Shown piece by piece: positions 42,201 through 49,890 of a stretch of 64,000 bases of DNA. The DNA is taken from contig NZ_JBDIVF010000003.1 in NCBI RefSeq assembly GCF_039631355.1, forward strand, positions 434,001 to 498,000, written 5' to 3'. Below the pieces are notes generated by a model. The model was given only the letters and a program-made list of their open reading frames with translations. It ran no database searches and was not told the origin of the DNA. Position numbers and translations under genes: made by a program. Positions within the stretch are counted from its first letter, which is position 1. The number at the start of each line of letters is the position of its first letter. The DNA comes from Uliginosibacterium paludis. Lineage in GTDB: Bacteria > Pseudomonadota > Gammaproteobacteria > Burkholderiales > Rhodocyclaceae.

Positions 42201-44234
42201 ATGAACTCGATGCAGAAACTCTACTTGATCATTCCTTTGGCCCCTTTGTTTGGAGCCATCCTCTCCGGTTTGTTCGGCCGCTTTATCGGGCGCATGGCCT
42301 CTCACGTTGTTACTATTGCCGGCGTTGCTATAGCGTTTTTGCTGGCCTTGTTCGTTTTTCAGGATGTCAAAGCTGGCAATACCTTCAACGGCTCACTCTA
42401 TACCTGGGCCACGGTAGGCTCGTTGAAGCTTGAGGTCGGTTTTTTGGTGGACAGCCTTACGGCAACCATGATGCTGGTCGTAACCTTCGTTTCGTTGATG
42501 GTTCACATCTATACGATCGGGTATATGGCAGATGATCCTGGGTATCAAAGGTTTTTCAGCTATATCTCGCTGTTTACCTTTGCCATGCTGATGCTTGTAA
42601 TGAGCAACAATTTTCTCCAGCTTTTTTTCGGCTGGGAGGCTGTCGGCCTGGTGTCCTATCTGCTGATCGGGTTCTGGTATACGAAACCCACGGCGATTTA
42701 CGCAAACCTCAAGGCTTTTCTTGTTAACCGGGTAGGGGACTTCGGATTCCTGTTGGGGATCGGTTTAATCGCTGCTTTTTCAGGAACGCTGGATTATTCC
42801 CAGGTATTTTCAAGAGCCCCGGAACTCGCTCAACTCTCTGTGCCGACTACTGGTTGGCCGATGCTCACCGCTATCTGCATCTGTCTGTTCATCGGCGCAA
42901 TGGGAAAGTCCGCACAGGTGCCCCTTCATGTCTGGCTTCCCGACTCCATGGAAGGACCTACGCCGATATCGGCCCTTATCCACGCAGCAACGATGGTGAC
43001 CGCCGGAATCTTCATGGTTGCAAGGATGTCTCCCCTCTTCGAGTTGTCGGAAACGGCCTTGTCCTTCGTCATGGTCATTGGCGCAACTACAGCTTTGTTC
43101 ATGGGTTTTCTCGGGATTGTCCAGAATGACATCAAGAGAGTCGTTGCTTATTCAACCTTGTCTCAGCTTGGCTACATGACCGTGGCCTTGGGGGCGTCGG
43201 CATATTCGGCCGCCGTTTTTCATCTGATGACGCATGCCTTCTTCAAGGCATTACTGTTTCTCGGAGCGGGATCGGTAATCATCGGCATGCACCACGATCA
43301 GGATATGCGCAACATGGGTGGCCTGAGAAAATACATGCCTGTTACCTGGGTGACCTCCCTTCTTGGTTCGCTGGCTCTGATTGGCATGCCTTTCTTTTCC
43401 GGTTTCTACTCCAAGGATGCCATCATTGAGGCTGTAAGGGATTCTCATATTGCGGGTTCCGGGTACGCGGCGTTTTGCGTGCTAGCAGGTGTTTTTGTTA
43501 CGGCATTTTATTCTTTCCGGATGTACTTCCTGGTATTCCACGGGAAGGAGCGCTTTGGTGGACACAGTGATCATGACGCTCATGTGAAAGGCGGGCACGA
43601 CGATGCGGATCATCACCATGGGCTTGCTCCGGGCGAGAAACCGCACGAGTCTCCTCTGGTTGTTACAGTTCCACTGATTTTGCTGGCACTTCCTTCCGTG
43701 CTGATTGGTTTTTTTACGATTCATCCGATTCTGGTCGGGGACTGGTTTTCAGGGGTGATAAAGGTTGCGGAGCATCACGATTCCTTGGAGGAGTTGCGAC
43801 ATGGTTTCGATGGAAGCATTGCCATGGCGCTTCACGGCCTTGTGACCTTGCCATTCTGGCTGGCGCTTTCGGGTGTTTTTCTGGCTTGGCTGATGTACCT
43901 GAAAATGCCTCATTTACCTGCCGCTTTCGAAGTCAGGGTTAAACCGCTGAGGTTGCTGCTCGATAACAAATATTATTTCGACCGTTTCAATGAGGTGATC
44001 ATCGCAGGTGGTGCCCGTTTGCTCGGGCAGAATTTGTGGCGTCGCGGAGATCAGTATCTTATTGACGGTATTGTCGTGAACGGTAGCGCGAGGTTGGTTT
44101 CCTGGTTCTCTGGCATGTCCAGATACATTCAGAGCGGGATGATCTATCAATATGCGTTCTGGATCATTATGGGGGTAGTGCTCCTGCTTGGTCTCTGGTG
44201 GCCAGTTCTTAAAGAGGGCGCTCTGGCTCATTGA
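42201..44234 (+). CDS. nuoL: NADH-quinone oxidoreductase subunit L
   Basis: A 677-residue antiporter-like subunit at the far end of the membrane arm. Signatures include FFGWEAVGLVSYLLIGFW, the key Lys region AMGKSAQVPLHVWLPDSMEG and LIHAATMVTAGIF. The His/Asp-rich loop at about 450-480 (HSDHDAHVKGGHDDADHHH) is variable in the family. The long C-terminal part carries the lateral helix. Confidence 0.97.
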   Translation: MNSMQKLYLIIPLAPLFGAILSGLFGRFIGRMASHVVTIAGVAIAFLLALFVFQDVKAGNTFNGSLYTWATVGSLKLEVGFLVDSLTATMMLVVTFVSLMVHIYTIGYMADDPGYQRFFSYISLFTFAMLMLVMSNNFLQLFFGWEAVGLVSYLLIGFWYTKPTAIYANLKAFLVNRVGDFGFLLGIGLIAAFSGTLDYSQVFSRAPELAQLSVPTTGWPMLTAICICLFIGAMGKSAQVPLHVWLPDSMEGPTPISALIHAATMVTAGIFMVARMSPLFELSETALSFVMVIGATTALFMGFLGIVQNDIKRVVAYSTLSQLGYMTVALGASAYSAAVFHLMTHAFFKALLFLGAGSVIIGMHHDQDMRNMGGLRKYMPVTWVTSLLGSLALIGMPFFSGFYSKDAIIEAVRDSHIAGSGYAAFCVLAGVFVTAFYSFRMYFLVFHGKERFGGHSDHDAHVKGGHDDADHHHGLAPGEKPHESPLVVTVPLILLALPSVLIGFFTIHPILVGDWFSGVIKVAEHHDSLEELRHGFDGSIAMALHGLVTLPFWLALSGVFLAWLMYLKMPHLPAAFEVRVKPLRLLLDNKYYFDRFNEVIIAGGARLLGQNLWRRGDQYLIDGIVVNGSARLVSWFSGMSRYIQSGMIYQYAFWIIMGVVLLLGLWWPVLKEGALAH

Positions 44235-44272
44235 GCTTGCCGAAGATTTGAAAGAATGCACGGAAATTTCTG

Positions 44273-45751
44273 ATGACCATTCCTTACCTTAGTTTATCCA
44301 TCTGGATTCCCATTCTCGGTGGGCTTTTCGTGTTGTTTTTCGCGAACGAAAATCGTGCGTCACTTGCCCGACTGATTGGGCTGATGGTGGCCTTGGCGGG
44401 TTTTGCGATCACTTTGCCACTTTATGTCGGTTTTGATTCTTCAAGCAGCGCGATCCAGTTTCCGGAGTTCAAGACCTGGATAGCGTATTTCAATGCACAT
44501 TACTCGCTGGGCGTTGACGGCATATCGATGCCCTTTATCGTTTTGAATAGTTTCATTACGGTAATTGTCATTATTGCTTGCTGGGGGTCAGTTCAGGCCA
44601 AGGTTGCTCAATATGTTGCCGCCTTTCTTGTCATGTCGGGGCTCATGAATGGCATTTTTGCTGCTCAGGATGGTCTCCTTTTTTATGTTTTCTTCGAAGC
44701 TTCACTTATTCCTCTGTATCTGGCGATTGGGGTCTGGGGGGGGGCGAACAGAGTTTACGCTGCTCTGAAGTTCTTTCTCTATACGTTGCTTGGTTCTCTT
44801 TTGATGTTGGTGGCTTTCATATTCCTTTTCATGGAGTCGAAGGGGAGTTTTGAGATTGCTGACTGGCATGCTCTTAAAATCGGCATGCATGCGCAGACGT
44901 ATATTTTCTGGGCGTTTCTTGCTTCTTTTGCCGTAAAGGTTCCAATGTGGCCGGTGCACACTTGGTTGCCCGATGCTCACGTTGAGGCGCCCACCGGGGG
45001 TTCTGTTGTACTCGCTGCTATTGCACTGAAGCTCGGAGCTTATGGTTTTTTGCGTTTTTCTCTCCCTATAGTGCCAGACGCTTCCCAGGCAATGGCGCCT
45101 GTGATGATCACCCTTTCGCTGATTGCTGTCGTTTACATCGGATTGGTTGCTATCGTCCAAACTGATATGAAGAAGCTGGTCGCGTATTCTTCGATTTCGC
45201 ACATGGGATTTGTCACGCTCGGCTTTTTCATGTTCAACTCGCTGGGCGTGGAAGGTGCGCTTGTCCAGATGATTTCGCACGGCTTTGTATCCGCTGCGAT
45301 GTTCCTGTGCATTGGGGTGCTATACGATCGCATGCACACTAGACAGATAGACGCCTATGGCGGCGTCGTAAACGTCATGCCAAGGTTTGCTGCGCTTTTC
45401 ATGCTTTTTGCCATGGCTAATTCGGGTTTGCCGGCTACGAGCGGTTTTGTCGGTGAATTCATGGTTATCCTTGGTGGCGTTCAGTTCAATTTCTGGGTTG
45501 GCGCATTAGCAGCGACAACACTGATTCTCGGCGCGGCTTACACTCTCTGGATGTACAAGCGTGTCATTTTTGGTGAAGTGACGAATGAACATGTAGCTGC
45601 GCTTCAAGATATCAATTTCCGCGAGACCGTTTTTCTTGTCGTTCTTGCTGTCTGCGTGCTTGCAATGGGTCTGTATCCGTTGCCTGTGACGGAGGTGATG
45701 CACGCTTCCGTTTCCGATCTGCTTAAGCACGTTGCTGCCGGAAAATTGTGA
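44273..45751 (+). CDS. nuoM: NADH-quinone oxidoreductase subunit M
   Basis: A 492-residue antiporter-like proton-pumping subunit. It shows FFEASLIPLYLAIGVWG with the conserved Glu, the Lys region KVPMWPVHTWLPDAHVEAPT and SSISHMGFV. About 14 helices are expected. It follows nuoL after 38 bp. Confidence 0.98.
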   Translation: MTIPYLSLSIWIPILGGLFVLFFANENRASLARLIGLMVALAGFAITLPLYVGFDSSSSAIQFPEFKTWIAYFNAHYSLGVDGISMPFIVLNSFITVIVIIACWGSVQAKVAQYVAAFLVMSGLMNGIFAAQDGLLFYVFFEASLIPLYLAIGVWGGANRVYAALKFFLYTLLGSLLMLVAFIFLFMESKGSFEIADWHALKIGMHAQTYIFWAFLASFAVKVPMWPVHTWLPDAHVEAPTGGSVVLAAIALKLGAYGFLRFSLPIVPDASQAMAPVMITLSLIAVVYIGLVAIVQTDMKKLVAYSSISHMGFVTLGFFMFNSLGVEGALVQMISHGFVSAAMFLCIGVLYDRMHTRQIDAYGGVVNVMPRFAALFMLFAMANSGLPATSGFVGEFMVILGGVQFNFWVGALAATTLILGAAYTLWMYKRVIFGEVTNEHVAALQDINFRETVFLVVLAVCVLAMGLYPLPVTEVMHASVSDLLKHVAAGKL

Positions 45752-45783
45752 TCGATCGATAAAAATCGAATTCGAACAGGTTA

Positions 45784-47244
45784 ATGATGGAATTCCAGAT
45801 CCCAAATTTTGTGCCGCTTCTGCCGGAGATTACGCTGGCTTCTTTTGGCCTGCTTATCCTGATGGTGGTGGCCTTTGCCAAGCGTGCGGGAACGACTGCT
45901 GCTTACTATCTTTCCCACCTTGCGCTATGGGCAACTGCTGTCGCAGTTTTCTTTGTGAGCAGTGAGCTGGATTACACATTCGGGCAGATGTATCTGTTTT
46001 CGCCCTTGGGGGATTTTCTCAAGCTAGCGGTATGTCTTCTTGTGTCAGGCGTTTTGCTGTACGGACGTCCTTACATGCAGAGCCAAAGGATAGAGTCCGG
46101 GGAATATTATCTTCTGATCCTGTTTGCCACATTGGGTATTCTGGTTCTTGTTTCTGCAGGTAACCTGCTTACTGTGTATGTGGGTCTGGAGATGCTTTCA
46201 CTTTCCTCTTATGCACTTGTTGCGGTGAATCGGGATGCAGTCCGTTCCACAGAGGCTGCCATGAAGTACTTTGTTCTCGGCGCGCTAGCCTCGGGCCTTC
46301 TGCTTTATGGAATGTCCATGATTTATGGCGCCACCCAATCCTTGAATCTCATTGATATCGCAAGAACCCTGTTTGAACAACAGGCAGCGAATCGCACCGT
46401 TCTGCTCTTCGGCCTCGTTTTCTTGGTTGCAGGCATTTCGTTCAAGTTGGGTGTCGTTCCTTTTCACATGTGGCTTCCGGATGTGTATGAAGGAGCACCT
46501 ACTCCTGTTACAACTTTTATCGCGACTGCGTCAAAGATTGCTGCATTTGCGATGGCGGCGCGATTGCTTGCTTTTGGCCTATGGGATCTTGTTGATCATT
46601 GGCGACAGATGCTGTTGTTTGTTGGGATCGCGTCAATCGTGCTGGGTAATGTTGCGGCAATCGCACAGACCAATTTCAAGCGTATGCTCGCTTATTCCGG
46701 TATTTCGCACATGGGATTCATGTTGTTGGGATTCATCTCCTCGACACCCGCGAATGTTCATCATGCCTACGCTTCCGCTCTGTTTTACGTTCTGACGTAT
46801 GCGCTGACTACGCTTGGCGTGTTTGGCATCCTGAGTCTGATGTCCAGGGAAGGCGTGTTTGCAGAGGGGATTGACGATTTCAAGGGGCTTAACAAACGAA
46901 ATGCGTGGTGGGCGGCCATGATGGGGATCGCTATGTTTTCAATGGCTGGCATTCCGTTTTTCGTTGGTTTCTTTGCGAAATTCTTTGTTCTCCAGGCTTT
47001 CTGGCAGGCTGGGTATTACGGACTGACGGTGTTGGCTGTCGTTATGTCACTTGTTGGTGCTTTTTACTATTTGCGTGTCATCAAGGTCATGTATTTTGAC
47101 GAGCCCGATATGCCTCAGCTCATCGGTGGTGGTTTTCTGGTCAGGAGTCTCCTGTCTGTGAATATGCTTTGTCTTGCGCTCATAGGTTTGTTTCCAAGCT
47201 TGCTGATGCAAGTTTGCGTGGTCGTCATGCAAAACTCGCTATAA
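45784..47244 (+). CDS. nuoN: NADH-quinone oxidoreductase subunit N
   Basis: A 486-residue antiporter-like subunit, last of the operon. It has YVGLEMLSLSSYALVA with the conserved Glu, FKLGVVPFHMWLPDVYEGAP and YSGISHMGFMLLG. The first of two adjacent ATG codons is taken. A strong terminator follows. Confidence 0.98.
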   Translation: MMEFQIPNFVPLLPEITLASFGLLILMVVAFAKRAGTTAAYYLSHLALWATAVAVFFVSSELDYTFGQMYLFSPLGDFLKLAVCLLVSGVLLYGRPYMQSQRIESGEYYLLILFATLGILVLVSAGNLLTVYVGLEMLSLSSYALVAVNRDAVRSTEAAMKYFVLGALASGLLLYGMSMIYGATQSLNLIDIARTLFEQQAANRTVLLFGLVFLVAGISFKLGVVPFHMWLPDVYEGAPTPVTTFIATASKIAAFAMAARLLAFGLWDLVDHWRQMLLFVGIASIVLGNVAAIAQTNFKRMLAYSGISHMGFMLLGFISSTPANVHHAYASALFYVLTYALTTLGVFGILSLMSREGVFAEGIDDFKGLNKRNAWWAAMMGIAMFSMAGIPFFVGFFAKFFVLQAFWQAGYYGLTVLAVVMSLVGAFYYLRVIKVMYFDEPDMPQLIGGGFLVRSLLSVNMLCLALIGLFPSLLMQVCVVVMQNSL

Positions 47245-47250
47245 ATTAAG

Positions 47251-47281
47251 AAACCAGCTAATGCTGGTTTTTTAATTTTTT
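47251..47281 (+). terminator. Terminator of the nuo operon
   Basis: AAACCAGC/GCTGGTTT (47251-47258 and 47263-47270) with loop TAAT is followed by TTTAATTTTTT. It sits between nuoN and the Nudix gene. Confidence 0.92.
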
Positions 47282-47295
47282 GAGGATCTCATCCA

Positions 47296-47874
47296 ATGAG
47301 TCTTGTGGAGACAGCGATACAGATGCGCGTTGTATACCAGGGGGAGCTGTTGACCATCCGGAAGGATAGCGTCTCTCTCCCGGATGCAAGCAAGGCGACA
47401 CGGGAATACGTCGTCCATCCCGGAGCTTGTGTGGTCATTCCGCAGATTCGCCCCGGTCTATATGTATTTGAACGACAGTTCAGATATCCCTTGAGGCAGG
47501 TGTTTATCGAATTTCCGGCAGGAAAACTTGATAAGCAGGAAAGTGCTCTTGTGTGTGCGCAGCGAGAGCTCAAAGAGGAAACGGGGTATTCTGCAGAAAA
47601 TTGGCTCCATCTTGGCGTCATGCATAATTGCATAGGCTATTCGAACGAAAAGATCGAGATTTTTCTTGCGTCGGATTTGCGCCCAGGAAATCAAGCACTG
47701 GATTCCGGGGAGTTTCTTGAGCTCTTCGAGATGTCTCTTGACGAGGCGGAGGATGCTGTGCGTAAAGGTCTTCTTACGGACGCCAAAACGATTACCTGCC
47801 TTTTCTGGCTGCGCATGATCGAAGGACGGCACGAGGCGAAGATCGGCTCTTTAGCTGATCAGATCGGGCGATAA
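47296..47874 (+). CDS. Nudix hydrolase, ADP-ribose pyrophosphatase-like
   Basis: A 192-residue protein. The Nudix box is present as G-X5-E-X7-REL-X-EE-X-G (GKLDKQES, then ALVCAQRELKEETGY, about 77-99), preceded by FIEFPAG as in NudF-type ADP-ribose pyrophosphatases. Such enzymes hydrolyse ADP-ribose and related compounds. It starts just after the nuo terminator with GAGGA 10 nt before the ATG. Its last 16 bp overlap the 3' end of ubiG on the other strand. Confidence 0.88.
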   Translation: MSLVETAIQMRVVYQGELLTIRKDSVSLPDASKATREYVVHPGACVVIPQIRPGLYVFERQFRYPLRQVFIEFPAGKLDKQESALVCAQRELKEETGYSAENWLHLGVMHNCIGYSNEKIEIFLASDLRPGNQALDSGEFLELFEMSLDEAEDAVRKGLLTDAKTITCLFWLRMIEGRHEAKIGSLADQIGR

Positions 47875-48563
47875 GTTCTCAGCATGTAATTCACGCTGGT
47901 GTCGTGGCTCTGTGAGTACTGCCTGCTGATCGGGTTGTACTGGATGCCAGCAAGCTCCAGGCTGGTCAGACCTGCTTGGCGCGTCCAGGTAACCAGTTCC
48001 GCTGGCTTGATGAATTTTTCGTAATCGTGAGTGCCGCGAGGCAGAAGATTCAGAACATATTCGGCCGCGACGACAGCAAGGGCGTAAGCCTTCGCGTTTC
48101 GATTCAGCGTTGAGAAGAAGACTTGCCCACCCGGCTTTACGAGCGCAGCGCAGGCCTTGATGACGCTTGCAGGATCTGGAACGTGTTCCAGCATTTCCAT
48201 GCACGTAACGATATCGAATGATGCGGGACGCTCTTTCGCCAAGGTTTCCACAGCCACATTACGATAGTCGACTGTCAGTCCGGATTCGTAAAGATGCAGG
48301 CGCGCAACAGACAGCGCTTTCTCCGAGAGGTCTATACCTGTCACATTCGCATCTCTTGCAGCCATGCTCTCCGCCAGTATGCCTCCACCGCATCCGACGT
48401 CCAGAACGGTCTTGTCCCGCAAAACGGCAGTTTGGTCTATCCAGTCCAGTCGGAGTGGGTTGATCTCATGCAGAGGTTTGAATTCCGACAAAGGGTCCCA
48501 CCAGCGGTGTGCCAGTTCGCTGAACTTTGCAAGTTCGTTCTGATCTGCGTTAAGTCCGATCAT
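47859..48563 (-). CDS. ubiG: Ubiquinone biosynthesis O-methyltransferase UbiG
   Basis: A 234-residue class I SAM methyltransferase. It starts NADQNELAKFSELAHRWWDP, the UbiG opening, and has the SAM motif VLDVGCGGGILAESMA and CMEMLEHVPDP. UbiG performs both O-methylations of ubiquinone synthesis, which fits an organism with complex I. It is downstream of the ompA-like gene but separated from it by a terminator. Confidence 0.96.
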   Translation of the reverse strand: MIGLNADQNELAKFSELAHRWWDPLSEFKPLHEINPLRLDWIDQTAVLRDKTVLDVGCGGGILAESMAARDANVTGIDLSEKALSVARLHLYESGLTVDYRNVAVETLAKERPASFDIVTCMEMLEHVPDPASVIKACAALVKPGGQVFFSTLNRNAKAYALAVVAAEYVLNLLPRGTHDYEKFIKPAELVTWTRQAGLTSLELAGIQYNPISRQYSQSHDTSVNYMLRTYRPI

Positions 48564-48593
48564 GTTGCTGTTCCGGTTGCTATTTGGGCGAAA

Positions 48594-48620
48594 TAAAAAA
48601 ACCCGGCCGAAGCCGGGCTT
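48594..48620 (-). terminator. Terminator of the RmpM-like gene
   Basis: On the minus strand AAGCCCGGC-TTCG-GCCGGGTTT is followed by a run of T. The stem core is CCCGGC/GCCGGG (48612-48617 and 48602-48607) with the stable TTCG loop. Confidence 0.9.
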
Positions 48621-48640
48621 TCTGCTGCGTAGAAGTGGAA

Positions 48641-49351
48641 TTACTTCGTACCGACAGCTTCGAGTTCCACGCGGCGGTCAGGGGCCAGGCAAGCGACAAG
48701 CTTCTTGTTCTTGCCAGATTCTGCACCCATTTTCTCACAGCTCTTGCCCGTCACGGGCTGTGTTTCACCCTTGCCTTCGGTGTAGACCTTGTTGGCGGGG
48801 ATGCCTTGGCTGACGAGGAAGTCCTTGACCGTAGCTGCGCGCTTCTCTGACAGCTTCTGGTTGTACTCATTCGAGCCCAGTCGGTCTGCATGGCCGACAG
48901 CGATCACGACTTCAAGCTGCCCCAGTTGCTTGGCGCTCGTGGCGAACGCTGCAAGGCTGCTTTGGCCTTGTTCGCTGAGGTCGGCCTTGTCATAGGCGAA
49001 CAGGGCATCGCTCGGCAGGCTGACCTTTTGTGCTGCAGGAGCCGGTGCGGCGATCGGCGCGGCGGCGGGAGCGGGGGCCGGTGCAGCAGCGGGAGCCGGA
49101 GCGGGGGCGGCTTCCTTGATTTCGCCACAAGCCACGCCAACGGGCTTGTCTTCCGTGGTCATCACCGTGCGGATCAGTTCGAGAGACCAGTTGTTCGAAC
49201 GCAGGCAGTTGCCAAGGCCGTCTTTTTCCACGACGTTACCTGTTGCGATGACATACGGCTGAACGGGAGCGTTCTTCACTACGATCTGGGCCTGAGCACC
49301 GGTTGCGGCGCTGGCGAGTGCGGCCAGAATGAACATGTGTGATTTCTTCAT
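48641..49351 (-). CDS. RmpM-like OmpA-family protein (peptidoglycan-binding, no beta-barrel)
   Basis: A 236-residue exported protein. The signal peptide (1-22) ends AQA. A short N-terminal domain with two Cys (NCLRS and VACGE, about 50-80) leads into a Pro/Ala repeat hinge (about 84-112) and a C-terminal OmpA/MotB domain (about 118-225) with VGHADRLGSNEYNQKLSEKR and LAPDRRVELEA. There is no room for an eight-strand barrel. This layout matches neisserial RmpM, which tethers porins to peptidoglycan. The ATG at 49351 has GAGGAA upstream. Confidence 0.88.
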   Translation of the reverse strand: MKKSHMFILAALASAATGAQAQIVVKNAPVQPYVIATGNVVEKDGLGNCLRSNNWSLELIRTVMTTEDKPVGVACGEIKEAAPAPAPAAAPAPAPAAAPIAAPAPAAQKVSLPSDALFAYDKADLSEQGQSSLAAFATSAKQLGQLEVVIAVGHADRLGSNEYNQKLSEKRAATVKDFLVSQGIPANKVYTEGKGETQPVTGKSCEKMGAESGKNKKLVACLAPDRRVELEAVGTK

Positions 49352-49890
49352 ATATTCCTCGTTGCAAGGCTGGTTGGAACAAAGTGGGAGCGCCAATCCG
49401 GCCCCCTCGATTGTCATGCGATTTCAATCCCGAGTGTCTTGTTTCTATTGCAGGAGACTCGCTGTGTGACCGGCGTTTTGTTTCTCAACGCTCCGGGGCA
49501 TTCTGCCACAGGTCAGATTTATGCGGCAATCCGTTTGTGAATGCAATTAACATTCCGCAATCAATTGAATGTGGCTTGATGATTTTGTTTTGTTGTTAAT
49601 AAACAAGCATTTGCGTATTCTGCTTCGTATGACGTTGAGTTGTCTGCCCTTTGGTTTGCTCTCTGGTCAAGGTGTCCAAGCGGGCGTTATCTCGGCTGTT
49701 ATTTGAAATCCTGCTGGGAGCGTTTTGTTCTTTCTTTCTAAGGAGTGGCCGGCGGTGCGATCGACGCAATTCAGGCAGGCGACGTAAGTGGATGTAAAAG
49801 GCTGGCCTGCTTCACGGGGCGGCCGGCAGGTTGTTGCGTGCTACAATTGCCAGCTTTCAGCGCACTCAACCGGATACCTACAAAGCGCCT
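49352..49890. other. 539-bp divergent intergenic region between the RmpM-like gene and gyrA
   Basis: No credible gene is seen. The middle (about 49535-49620) is A+T-rich, with an ACATTC/GAATGT inverted repeat. Near gyrA, GCTGGCC/GGCCGGC (49801-49807 and 49821-49827) can pair. The region must hold the promoters of both flanking genes. Confidence 0.6.
49839..49847 (+). promoter_or_regulatory. Extended -10 promoter of gyrA
   Basis: TGCTACAAT contains a TGn extension and the -10 box TACAAT (49842-49847). No -35 box is found at 16-18 nt. The predicted start lies about 37 nt before the gyrA ATG. Confidence 0.55.

Noticed and set aside
49755..49787. A 10-codon frame (GTG start) after a good AGGAG site upstream of gyrA
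   Set aside because: It is too short to support and lies upstream of the likely gyrA start of transcription, so it is not an obvious leader peptide of gyrA.
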